Both the position numbers and the translations under genes were made by a program. Of a stretch of DNA of 64,000 nt, positions 19,929 through 30,838 are shown one piece after another. This DNA comes from Zopfochytrium polystomum. Taxonomy: Eukaryota > Chytridiomycota > Chytridiomycetes > Chytridiales > Chytridiaceae. The DNA is taken from the NCBI GenBank assembly GCA_025765615.1, contig JAIVFJ010000113.1, positions 124,001 to 188,000 of the forward strand. The letters are read 5' to 3'. The first letter of the stretch is position 1. Every line of letters starts with the position of its first letter. Under the pieces are notes generated by a model, which worked only from the letters and a program-made list of their open reading frames with translations, did no database searches and was not told the DNA's origin.

Positions 19929-22646
19929 TCAGCTAATCTCCATAGCACCCGTTCCACCAAAGGGAAGGCCGCTCTGACTTGCTTGCGATTGCGGAGTTCC
20001 AGCCGCGCCGCGCAGCGCTCGCATCCGGTCAAGGACCGCCCGTTGCTGGCGCTGCATGTCTGCCAACATTTCAATCTCCCTCAGTAGCTCCAGGTCCTCG
20101 TCACAGCGCGACGGCACAAAAGCGCCGCCGGTACCGCTGCCGCCGCCGCCTCCGCCGCCACCGCCAGGGATCGCGCCAAAAGATGACAGTACGGTGCCGG
20201 GGACCATCGGTGTGATTGCCGGAGGGTTTGGGGCTATCTGCTGCAAAACCGGGACTGGCGCTGCCAGCGGAATCGGCACGGGCATAGCCCGTGCAATTCC
20301 AAGCCCCGGTGTCCCGGCAAAGGCTCCGCTGCCGACAACCATCGCGGCCTCTGCCTCAAACATCTCCGCAAGGCGCTCCTGGCGCTGCAGCAAGTCGTCG
20401 AGAGACATCGCGGTCGGCTTGGATTCCTCAAAGGCTTCCCCACTACCCATGGACGTCCTCCCGTCATGAACCAAAGTGGGTGCGAACGTTGGTGCTGCGT
20501 GACGTGACTCCGAGATGGGCGTCCCTGCGTCTGACGGCGCACGCGGAGGTGGGGCAGGAAGTGCTACGGTCGCGGCAGAGGACGGGTTCAGCGAAAGGGT
20601 GTGTCCAAACGAAGCCATGAAATTTGATGTTGACGGAGATGGAATTGCGTGTGGCTGCACGGGTGCTGGAGCAGAGGACTTAGGTGAGTAGAGAAAAGGC
20701 GAGGCTGTTTCTGAGCTGGAGAAGATCGTGGAAGAATTTACTGCAAATGCTGCTGAAAACGGTAAGGCTGACACGTTGGACGGACCAGCCGAGTTGGGCT
20801 GCGTCGAATTCGATGTAACCGTTGTGCCCGCCGACGTTGGTGTCGTGGCTGTTGGGGTGCTGCACGCAGATCCGACCCGCTGCTGTGGCTGGGTGTTGGA
20901 CGACTGAGACGTACTAAGGAAGGAAAATGGTGCTGGAACCCCTGACGCAGAAGTTGGGGTTGTCCCGACGAGGCTGGCGGACGGCCATGCAGTGTGTAGT
21001 GGTATTGTCGACGGGGTATTTGCCGCAGAACCATGCGATTGACCGACGGGCGAAAATGTGAAAGTTGACGTCGAGGCCCCAGGAGTTTGAGACGGCGAGG
21101 CAGAGGTTGATGAGGACAGCGAAGAAAAGCCAATCGTCTGCAGAGGCGCAGGAAATCGAGGGGGCGGCCCAGCGGCGACAAGGCGCGGGCTGGGAAACGG
21201 AGGAGGGTTGTGGAAGTGCTCTTTGAAGGTGAGATGGTGGTGGTGATGGTGCGGATAAGGCTGAAATGGGCCGTTCGACGTTCCACCACCACCGTGACCA
21301 CTGCTGAGAGGAGAGGAGCCGCGCATTCGTGGGCTTCCTGAAGACGACCGATGATTGGCCGGAGACGGCGGAATGGCGGGATTCAAGGGGCTGTAACTGG
21401 GAGACACTGACAAATACGACTCTCCCTGCGATTTTTCCGCCTCTTCTATCATTCTGGCAAACCGCTGCATACTTGAGGACCAAGCATCGTACTCCTGCGG
21501 ATCCACGACCAGACTGAAACGCAATCGGTCTAGAAAGATTCGCTCGCAGTGGTTGATCTGATCGATGGGAATGTCCGACACGCGCGACCACCAGCGGTTG
21601 GAGTACCGGGCGTCGTCGACAAACTTATTTGCTGTGATCAGAGCAGCCAGTAGCGAGGTGAAAGGACTTAGAGGAGATGATGATTGAGAGGGAGAAGACG
21701 GTGACGGCTCAACATCCATAGCTTGCTGCGAGGCGTTCGCCGTGAGCGAAATCGGCGAGGTGGGTTGCGAGGATGCCGACCTGCGGACATCAAACATCGC
21801 GTCCCCGGCAGACAGTGGACCTCCGGCGCCCATGTCGAAAGGACGAGCGCCCATTCCATCCGCTTGCCGCAAAACTGCCGAGTAAAGCTCGAGATATTTA
21901 AGAGCGACCAGCACAACAGGGAGCGACAGCTTCGATGTGGAAAGGAGACGGTGAGCAAACGCGTAGAGGGCAGCGGACGGCCGGGGGATTTGGAAAGGGT
22001 GATGGAACTGCAGAGGCGGGGTTGGATGTCCCGTGGTGGGGGATGAGGCAAGATTTGGTCCCGCGGCGGCCGCCTCCACCGAGGGAACGAACATTTGGTG
22101 CATCAATGGGCCATCTTCTGCTCCTGCGGTCCACGCTGGCTGGTTCGTGTCGAGACAGTGCACGACGGAGGAGACGAGGCGAGAGACCCGCGCGTACGAC
22201 GGTTTCTTTTTCTTTGCAGCGGACGGGCTGGAGGGGGAGGACTTTGTTGCACCGGAGGATCTTGGCTGATGGTGCTGAGTCGCTGTTGCTGTTGATGTTT
22301 GCAACTGGTGCAACTGTGGTGGGTGGTGTAGCGGCTGCTGGTGATGCTGACGGAAGGCAACAGAAGAACGCTTCCGAGAGCCATGCTGCTGTTGCTGCTG
22401 GTGCTGCTGCTGCTGCTGCGGCTGCTGCTGGAGGAGGAGAATCTGTTGCTGTTGTTGTTGTTGTTGTTGTTGTTGGAGTTGCATTTGCTGCACGATGAGG
22501 TGGTGGTGGTGGTGGTGGTCGGACGGTGTTGGCAACGTGAAGGCCGCCGACGCCGACGCCGACGACGACGACGACGACGAGTACGGGTGGAGAGGCGGCA
22601 TTATTGCAGTCGCGGCGGCGGCAGCAGCGGCCGACGACGTGGTCAT
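19929..22646 (-). CDS. PHO80-type cyclin with long low-complexity tails
   Basis: A single uninterrupted frame of 905 residues starts at ATG 22646. Residues about 215-395 match the PHO80/PCL cyclin fold: an IPRPSAALYAFAHRLL first helix, VALKYLELYS, then ALITANKFVDDARYSNRWW (the hallmark K-x-x-DD-x-x-x-SN segment), then INHCERIFLDRLRFSL. Cyclins of this class bind a Pho85-like CDK and link phosphate or nutrient state to cell-cycle and polarity control. A Ser/Pro-rich insertion of about 65 residues splits the box between the second and third helices, which is unusual. The N-terminus has poly-Ala, poly-Ser, His and long Gln tracts (CAG/CAA repeats at about 22383-22495). The C-terminal 500 residues are Ser/Pro/Thr/Ala-rich and probably disordered. 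A downstream acidic segment near residue 745 may be a coiled coil. The class is well supported; the exact cyclin is not. Confidence 0.82.
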   Translation of the reverse strand: MTTSSAAAAAAATAIMPPLHPYSSSSSSSASASAAFTLPTPSDHHHHHHLIVQQMQLQQQQQQQQQQQILLLQQQPQQQQQHQQQQQHGSRKRSSVAFRQHHQQPLHHPPQLHQLQTSTATATQHHQPRSSGATKSSPSSPSAAKKKKPSYARVSRLVSSVVHCLDTNQPAWTAGAEDGPLMHQMFVPSVEAAAAGPNLASSPTTGHPTPPLQFHHPFQIPRPSAALYAFAHRLLSTSKLSLPVVLVALKYLELYSAVLRQADGMGARPFDMGAGGPLSAGDAMFDVRRSASSQPTSPISLTANASQQAMDVEPSPSSPSQSSSPLSPFTSLLAALITANKFVDDARYSNRWWSRVSDIPIDQINHCERIFLDRLRFSLVVDPQEYDAWSSSMQRFARMIEEAEKSQGESYLSVSPSYSPLNPAIPPSPANHRSSSGSPRMRGSSPLSSGHGGGGTSNGPFQPYPHHHHHHLTFKEHFHNPPPFPSPRLVAAGPPPRFPAPLQTIGFSSLSSSTSASPSQTPGASTSTFTFSPVGQSHGSAANTPSTIPLHTAWPSASLVGTTPTSASGVPAPFSFLSTSQSSNTQPQQRVGSACSTPTATTPTSAGTTVTSNSTQPNSAGPSNVSALPFSAAFAVNSSTIFSSSETASPFLYSPKSSAPAPVQPHAIPSPSTSNFMASFGHTLSLNPSSAATVALPAPPPRAPSDAGTPISESRHAAPTFAPTLVHDGRTSMGSGEAFEESKPTAMSLDDLLQRQERLAEMFEAEAAMVVGSGAFAGTPGLGIARAMPVPIPLAAPVPVLQQIAPNPPAITPMVPGTVLSSFGAIPGGGGGGGGGSGTGGAFVPSRCDEDLELLREIEMLADMQRQQRAVLDRMRALRGAAGTPQSQASQSGLPFGGTGAMEIS

Positions 22647-22716
22647 GAAAAAGATTTGATTGATTGATGGATTGATTGGCTTGGCTGCTGCTTCCCCCTT
22701 TATGTGTGTGCGTGTG

Positions 22717-22764
<48 letters not shown>

Positions 22765-24785
22765 CTTCCTTCTTTTTTTTTTTACTCTTTCTCTCGTGTG
22801 TTTTTGTTTTTCTCTCTTTCTTCTTTCTCTCTCTCTTCGTCTCTCTGTCTCTCTCTCTCTCTTGGTCCGTCTGTCTGTCCGTCTGTCTCTCTCTGCCGGC
22901 GGCCGTTAAGTCAGGTCAGTTCTTTCACTTTCCTGTTCGTGTTATTTTGGAGCCAGGGGGGGCTTGCAAAATATAACAACCTCCACTCCACGTTGTGGGA
23001 GAAGGGAGGCTAAATCCAACAGAGGGACAGAAAGAGAGAGAGAGAGAGAGATATAGAGAGAGAGACTTGAAGGAGGAAAATATGGAACAGGGGGAAAGGA
23101 ATAATGGAGAGAAGGAAAAGCAGAGAGCGAAGAAGAAGAGGAAGAAGAAGGGAAGCAAACAGGGAAGAGGAATTCCGAGAAATGCTTCGCGTGGGGAGGG
23201 AGGCAGGGAGGATGGCAAACTGATAGTGTGTATTATGTAGTTGATGGATTGTGGGGTGTGGGGGTACTTCCGCCCCCGCCAGCCCCCGTTCCAGAATTCG
23301 GAGGAGGAACAATTAGAGGAGGCTGTGGAAGAGAGACAGAGAGCCCGGGAGACAGAGAGCGAGACAGCGAGACAAGCTGGACTGACGTTTTCTGCCCAGC
23401 TCCAGCGGAAATGACAAAGACAGCCGCAGAAAAACAAAAAAACAACATAGAAAGGGATCGAAGCAGATCTGTGCGTCGCAATAAAAAAAATAGGCAAACA
23501 AAATATATAAGCCATCTGACGAACAAAGGTTCTTCTCTGGAAGTCCGTCGTTTGTCTCTTCCACCCCTGTCTGTCGGTCGCTCGATCAACCACCGCGACA
23601 GAAAGAAAGGCAGACTCTAGCGCTTGCACCTCCGCAGAAAGTTCTGTTCAGAAACCAAAAAGAACTTTATCTGTTCCTTTTGGGAAAACCGCCCACAACC
23701 AAATGAAGGCGAATCGTTTGTCTCTGACTCATTCTTCGAAAACTTTGTCTCGGCCCAAATCCTGAGTTTTTACCATTTTGTCCAAGAGAAAAAAAAAGTT
23801 TTTATGCAAAAAATATTAACTCAAAACCACTCACTCACCGACGAGCAACGCGTCGAAAGAAAACATTACAGTAATGCACACGTTTGAAAAAGGAGAGAAA
23901 CGAGAGAGAGATGGAGAGAGAGAGATAGACAGAGTGCCCAACAGATTAGTTGGACCGTTTTCAAGGGTACGCGAGGTTAAAAAAAAAAAGAAAAAAAAAA
24001 AGCTGTTCCTCGATGGAGTCCAGAGGGGATGTTCCTTACACTTTTTTTCCCCCTGTTTTCTGCACAGCATCTTGGTTGGTCATATTCGGGGAACATCCCA
24101 AGGGCAAGAAAAAAATATTATTGCTATTTAAAATATATGTTGAATTTGCACCTTCAACAAACAAGCTTCCGACGAACAAACAAACCAGCCGCTTTGTCAC
24201 AGAAGTCTCGGCTGGGGGAATGACATCAAATGGGATCTTCCCTTCCTTCCATTCCATCCATTCCATCCATTCCACCCATGGGCTTTGAGCGGGCTTACCT
24301 TGCCAGACGAAGATGATGGGCCCAAGGTCTTGCGAATCGCTCGAGATGGGAGGATTGATTGTGGTGCACGGATCGTTGGAGGCCCGAGCTTGTTCGTGTG
24401 ATTGCTATTGAAATTGGCGCGCTTGTGGCAGGGATCTGGGAAGAAGGGGCCGGCGGGCGGGCGAGCGAGCGGGGGGGCTGGGGAGGATTGAGGGAAGGCC
24501 TCACAAATGCAGCGACGGTTGATCGTTGTCGCGGTCTTTCGGACCTTGAAATCCGGTCGGTCTGCCTTGTCAGACGGGAAGAAGGCGATGAAAAGGCAGG
24601 AAAGAAAAAAGGAAGCGAAGAGAGAGAGCGAGAGAGAGAGAGAGAGAGGGAGCAGGGGAGACACAGACACAGACAGAGGACCAGAGAGTGAATCGATTCG
24701 CCAGTGTGATTCAGTGCCAGCGGCTTTCCTCCTCGTCTCTTAGCGCGCACCTCGCTCCCCCTTACTCTCCTTCCTTCTCGCACAT
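22647..24785. other. Divergent promoter region with simple repeats
   Basis: This lies between the cyclin gene (-) and the FGAM synthase gene (+). It holds a GT tract (about 22703-22761), CT/GT-rich runs to 22890, GA runs (23033-23063, 24622-24652), A-tracts at 23981-24002 and CCATT repeats (24246-24283). A minus-strand CTGGCAAG/GTAAGC site at 24298 looks like a splice donor and may mark an intron in the cyclin 5' leader. No coding gene is supported. Confidence 0.5.
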
Positions 24786-27700
24786 ATGCCGCTACTCGTG
24801 CTGCCCGGATCGTCGGCGCTGTCCGCGTTTCGAGCGGAAAGGCTGGCCGCCGACATCAACCGTGCGATCGACCACGCGTCCGTCGCCGTGTCGGCCTACT
24901 ACATCCACTTGGTTCGCAGCTCCGCCCAGCTGCCCATCGCCGACCGCGACGTGCTCGACAGGCTGCTCGCCTACGGCTCAAAGGAGGCAAACTCGCCGTC
25001 CCCCGCCGACCGCAGCTTCCTGGACGCGCTCGTCGCCGACGGATGCCTCCCCGCGTCGGCCTCCTCAACCTCCCTCGTCCTCGTCCTCCCCCGCCCCGGC
25101 ACCATTTCGCCGTGGTCCTCCAAGGCCACCGACATCGCCCACACCTGCGGCCTGTCCCAAGTCCGACGGATCGAGCGCGGCATCGCGTACTTCATCTCGA
25201 CCGGATCCCACGCTCCGCTCACCCCCGCCCAAATCGCGGCGATCTCGCCGCTTCTCCTCGACCGCATGACCCAGGTCGCGTTCGCCAAGATTCCTTCCGA
25301 CGTCGAGCTCTTTGGCGCCGACGCTTCGACGGCCGCGGTGGTGCCGCGGCCTCTCAAGGCGGTTGAACTCTCTGCAGCAAAGGGCGAGGCCAAGGACTTG
25401 CTGGTCAAGGCCAACAAGCAGTGGGGCCTTGCGCTCGCCGACGACGAGATTGATTACCTCGTTTCGGCCTTCATGACGGGCACCGACTCGCACGATCCCT
25501 CAGATGCCGAGCTGATGATGTTTTCCCAGGTTGGGAGCGGGGCGGGTGGATTGGGATGGACCGAACTGCCCTTCGAATGTGTTTTAGCCTTAGTTTGTTG
25601 TTCGTTCGGACACTCACGTCCCCACCGCCAAATGCCAGGTCAACTCGGAGCATTGCCGTCACAAGATCTTCCGGGCTTCTTGGACAATCGACGGCACAGA
25701 CAAGCCCCACTCGTTGTTCGACATGATCCGCAACACCTACAAGCTGCACCCTGATCACATCCTCTCTGCGTACTCTGACAATGCGGCGGTGCTCACGGGA
25801 CCGCTTTCCACCCGTTTCGCGTATAACCCTCGCGTCGAAGGACCCGGCGCGCCGGCGCATCAAGCCCTGTACCACTTGACTTCAGAGGAGGTGCACACGC
25901 TGGCCAAGGTCGAGACGCACAACCACCCGACCGCCGTTTCACCTTTCCCTGGAGCGTCGACAGGTTCCGGTGGCGAGATTCGCGATGAAGGGGCGGTTGG
26001 ACAGGGCTCAAAACCGAGAGTCGGCCTGACAGGTTTCACTGTGTCGAATCTGCGCATTCCCGGGTTTACCCAGCCGTGGGAGTCTGTGGATTACGGAAAG
26101 CCAGCCCATATCTCGTCCGCCCTCGACATCATGATCCAGGCGCCCCTCGGCGGCGCAGCCTTCAACAACGAGTTTGGCCGTGCGAGCATTTGCGGATACT
26201 TTCGTACATTTTTGCAGTCCGTTCCCACTTCAGATTCCACCAGTGAGCTCCGCGGGTACCACAAACCTATCATGATCGCAGGCGGAACCGGATCCGTTCG
26301 CCCAATGCACATTATGAAAAAGCCCATCCCACCCGGCGCTCTGCTAATCGTTCTTGGAGGCCCTTCCATGCTGATCGGCCTTGGCGGCGGCGCCGCGTCC
26401 TCGATGACGTCGGGCTCATCGTCGGCCGACCTCGACTTTGCATCGGTGCAGCGAGACAACCCGGAAATGCAGCGGCGCGCGCAAATGGTGCTCGACTCCT
26501 GCACCGCCCTCGGTGACGCGACTCCCCTCCTGGCGGTGCACGACGTTGGCGCCGGCGGCCTCTCCAACGCGCTCCCCGAGCTCGTCCACGACAGCGACCG
26601 CGGCGCCGTCTTTGAGATCCGCGACGTTGCGTGCGACGATCCGCTCCTCTCTCCAATGGAGATTTGGTGCAACGAGAGCCAGGAGCGCTACGTCATGGCC
26701 ATCCTCCCAAAAGACCTCCCGCTCTTTGAGGGCATCTGCCGCCGCGAGCGCTGCCCCTTCGCGGTCGTTGGCGTCGCCACCGAGGAGCAGCGGCTGATTG
26801 TCAAGGACCGCCTGTTTGGAAAGGACGTGATCAACCTTTCAATGCACACGCTCTTTGGAAAGCCGCCCAAGATGCACCGCGTCGCCGACACACTCGCGCC
26901 GCCGCGCCGTCCCGTCGTGGTCCCCACCGACACTCCCCTCGACGCCATCGTAGACCGCGTTCTGCGGCTGCCGTCCGTCGCGTCAAAGTCGTTCCTGATC
27001 ACCATCGGCGACCGCACCGTGACGGGTCTCATTGCCCGCGACCAGATGGTCGGGCCATGGCAGGTCCCCGTCGCCGACGTGTCCGTCTCCCTCACGGGCT
27101 ACACCGACGTGACCGGCGAGGCCATGTCCATGGGCGAGCGCACTCCCGTCGCCCTCATTTCGGCCGCCGCATCCGCCCGCATGGCCGTCGCCGAGTCCCT
27201 CACGAACCTCGTCGCCGCAGACGTCGCCAACATCGCCACCGTGCGCCTGTCCGCGAACTGGATGGCCGCCGCCGACCACCCGGGTGAAGGATCGAACCTC
27301 TACGAAGCCGTCGCCGCCGTCGGCCTCGACCTCTGCCCGAAACTGGGCGTCACCATCCCCGTCGGCAAGGACTCGATGTCCATGAAGGCCCGCTGGACCT
27401 CGGACGACGGCCAGGCCCGCAGCGTCGTCGCCCCCCTGAGTCTCATTGTCACCGCTTACGGACCCGTCGCCGATTCGACCGTGACGTGGACCCCAGAGCT
27501 CCGCGGGGACGATGCCGCCGGGCCGACGGTGCTGATGCTGCTGGATCTTGGCCTCGGCAAGACGCGTCTGGGCGGCAGCGCCGTCGCCCAGGTGTTTGAC
27601 CAGCTCGGTAACGAAGCGCCCGACGTGGAAAGCGCGGATGTTCTCAAGTCCTTCTGGAAGGGCCTTGCCGAACTCCGGGCGGCCGGCAAGGCAAGAAAGG

Positions 27701-29076
27701 CGCCGGTCGTCCTGGCCTACCACGATCGATCGGACGGCGGGTTGTTTACGACCGTCGCCGAAATGTGCTTTGCCGGGCGCTGCGGCGTAGAGGTGGACGT
27801 CGCCGGGCTCCCCGCCGGAACAACAGACCCCGTGGCATGCCTGTTCAACGAGGAGCTCGGCGCCGTCATCCAGGTGACCGCCGCCGACGTTCCGCTCGTG
27901 CGCTCGACGCTCGCGGCGGCCGGCTTCCCCGAAGCCCAGCACGCCCACGTTCTGGGCGCCGTGACGGGCCGGACCCCCGGCGCGCCCGTCTCCGTGCGCA
28001 TCACCCGCGCCGGCGCCGCGCTCTTTGAAGCGTCGCGCGCAGACCTCCAGGCAAAGTGGGCCGAGACCTCGTACCGCATGCAGCAGCTCCGCGACAACCC
28101 CGCGTGCGCCGACGCCGAGTTCGCCGCCATCCGCGACGAGCACGACACGGGCGTCGCCGCGGTGCTCACCTTTGACCCACGCGAGGGGCTCCCCGCGGCG
28201 ATCCCGCCCACCGTCGAGCAGCTCGCCGGCGCCTTCGCCCACCGCCCGCGCGTCGCCGTCATCCGCGAGCAGGGCGTCAACTCCCACGCAGAAATGGCCT
28301 GGGCCTTCCACGCCGCCGGCTTCGCCGCCGTCGACGTGCACATGACCGATCTGATCTCCGGCCGCGTCTCCCTCGCCGACGACCCGCGCCTTGTCGGCGC
28401 CGCCTTCCCCGGCGGCTTCAGCTACGGCGACGTCCTCGGCGCCGGCGCCGGCTGGGCAAAATCCGCCCTCCTCAACCCCGCCGCCCGCGCTAACCTCGCC
28501 GCCTTCTTCGCCAGAAAGGACACCTTTGCAATCGGCATCTGCAACGGCTGCCAGATGCTCGCCTCCCTCCGCGACATTGTCCCCGGCGCCGCCGCATGGC
28601 CGAGGTTCGTCCGCAACCGCAGCGAGCAGTTTGAGGCCCGCGTCGCCGTCGTCGAGGTCCCCAAAGAGGCCGAATCCGCCTCGCCAGTGTTCTTTGCCGG
28701 CATGGCCGGCTCCCGCATCCCCATCGCCGTCGCGCACGGCGAGGGCCGCGCTCAGTTCGACGACGACCAGCCCGCCGCAGAGGGCTTGATCGCCCTGCGC
28801 TACGTCGACTCGACCGGCCGCGTCGCCGGCCCCGAGCGCTACCCGTACAACCCCAACGGCTCCGAGCTCGGCGCCGCAGGCGTCGTCTCCGCCGACGGCG
28901 GCCGCGTGCTCGCGCTCATGCCCCACCCCGAGCGCATCGTGCGCGTCGCCGCAAACACCTGGGCGCTGCCCGACGCCCGCCGCGTCGCCGGGCCCGATAC
29001 GGACGCGGACGGCTACGGCGGTTGGATCCGCATCTTTACGAACGCGAGGGCGTGGGTCGAGAGGAACAGGGCTTGA
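24786..29076 (+). CDS. ADE6: Phosphoribosylformylglycinamidine synthase (FGAM synthase, PurL/ADE6 type)
   Basis: Two exons, 24786-25529 and 25639-29076, give 1,393 residues, close to the usual 1,300-1,350 of the large eukaryotic enzyme. It converts FGAR, glutamine and ATP to FGAM in the fourth step of purine synthesis in the cytosol (EC 6.3.5.3). The intron falls inside a diagnostic motif, joining MMFSQ to VNSEHCRHKIF. Downstream are KVETHNHPTAVSPFPGAST and GGTGSVRP of the ATP-binding AIRS-like half, the second half with IPVGKDSMSM, and a C-terminal class I glutamine amidotransferase domain: GGFSYGD, GICNGCQML with nucleophile Cys about 1216, and MPHPER with His 1344 and Glu 1346. All key residues are present, so the enzyme should be active. 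The coding sequence is strongly GC-biased. The gene stands alone, divergent from the cyclin. Confidence 0.97.
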
Positions 29077-29306
29077 AGAAGTGGAAGCGAGGCTGATTGC
29101 GTCGTTGCGTTTCTTTTTTTTTTTTTTTTTTTTTTTTTGGCTGTTATCGTTTCGCCTTTTTTTTTTTTTTTTTTTGTTTTTTTCTTGTTCTGTTTCTTCC
29201 TGCACGCGTGTCAAAGCTCCGCTTGACTCAAACCCCACTATTTTTTCTTTTCGTTCCGCCTGACCCCCTTGGTCCTTTCCTCTCTTTGAGCCCCTGCCTC
29301 GCTTTT

Positions 29307-29339
<33 letters not shown>

Positions 29340-30838
29340 CTTTGGCCGCCATAGGCGCCCACCTTTCAAACGCAGGAGCAGAACAGAAATAGGATTCAGT
29401 TCATTTTCGTATGGAAGCGTTGGCGGGGAAAGGAACGGAAGCTGAGGAGATCCAGAGCGAAAGCAGCTCGCAACACCCCAGGGCGGGGGGCGGAACAAGC
29501 ACACAACCTCGCTGCATTCTGCAGCCCTCTTGCGCTGCCCCGACGCGTTCAGGTTCTTTTCCTTGCAAGTAATCGCAGAACACCCCGAAAAACAGCGAAA
29601 GCGGAAGGGGAAACACGACAGGGTACCGGGAGTCAGGATGCAGCTCGCAACACCGCAGGGCGGGATTTGTCGTAAATCGCGGGGTGTTGGTTTTTTTTTG
29701 TTGTTTTTTTTTCTCGGAGAATTGTGCGAGTCAGAAAATATAAAGCGACGAACGGCGGAGAACAACAAGAAAGAAAGAAATTGGCCTTGTCCCGTCCAGC
29801 AAAGCCCCGAAAAACGGTGCGTCCACCCTCTGACTTCCACCTCTTCACCGCCGCCCTACCCACCACCCTTTCAAAGAATGATGATCACCACACTTTAGAG
29901 CTAGACAACGTTCGATGCTGCTCTAAACATCCTCTAAGAAGTCCTGACTACCTCCTCCTCCTTCCCCAAACCTCCCCCGCCTCCTTGCTCACCGAATCGT
30001 CGTTCGCGCTGCTTTTGCCCGCTTCTGCACGAATTTACTGACGTTACTGGATATCCCTTGATCCTCCTTCCCCCCCATAGGGCTCTGCCTGACGCGCTGG
30101 CTTCCTCCTCCTTTTTTTCTTCGTTTCTCTTGGTTGTAACTCTCGTTTTCTTTCGTTGATCGTTGTCGGAAGTGCAAAAGAGCAGGAACACAGTGTAATA
30201 AATCGCATTCATGTAAGGAAGCAGAGCGAAGAAAGTACTAGTTCCGGTGTGCAATGGGGTCTGCAGGGGAGTGGGTCCGAGGGGGCAATCTTTCCTTCTT
30301 GGTGGTTTCATCCTATGGCACCATGTCATGTGAAAACCCTTATTCGGCCTCACCAGTCCAACAGTGCGTTGTAAAAAAAGACGAGCATGCAAGGGGGTGC
30401 ATTTTCTACTCTCAACGCGAAAGAAACAAAAGAAGAGGCCGAAGTTCGCTTCAAGCTTTCCATCCGGCGGAGGGACACCCCCCCGCCCGCATCAGCGTTC
30501 TGTGTAAATAATCACAGAGTTTTTTGCATACTGCAAAAAGAAAGAAGTAAAGAGGAACAGCTGACAAAACCAAACGAAACCGGGAGGGAGAAGGGGTGAG
30601 AGGTGGGCGGGCGGCAACAAGAGAAGAGCAAGAAAGAACAGTGGAGCATGACCCATACAAGGCAGCGACCAGTAAACATCAAACAAAAAGAAATGCACAG
30701 CCATGAACAACAACCAGCAGACGCGTGAAGAGGGTTGAAAATGAACACAGTGGCTGAGGACTAGCTCAAGGACCCTGGGGTTGGGACGGGGGGCCGACTC
30801 TACGATTGCTCGAACATCACTCCCTGCACCGAAGCAGA
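29077..30838. other. Convergent intergenic region with T-tracts
   Basis: This lies between the ends of the FGAM synthase (+) and citrate synthase (-) genes. Three long T-tracts (about 29114-29138, 29157-29175 and 29309-29339) follow the FGAM synthase stop and may belong to its 3' processing region. The remaining short frames have no motifs. Confidence 0.5.

Noticed and set aside
26983..29352. 789-codon open frame on the minus strand
   Set aside because: It is antisense to the FGAM synthase exon. Strong GC bias at third codon positions removes stops on the opposite strand, and the product is Gly/Asp/Arg-rich with no domain.
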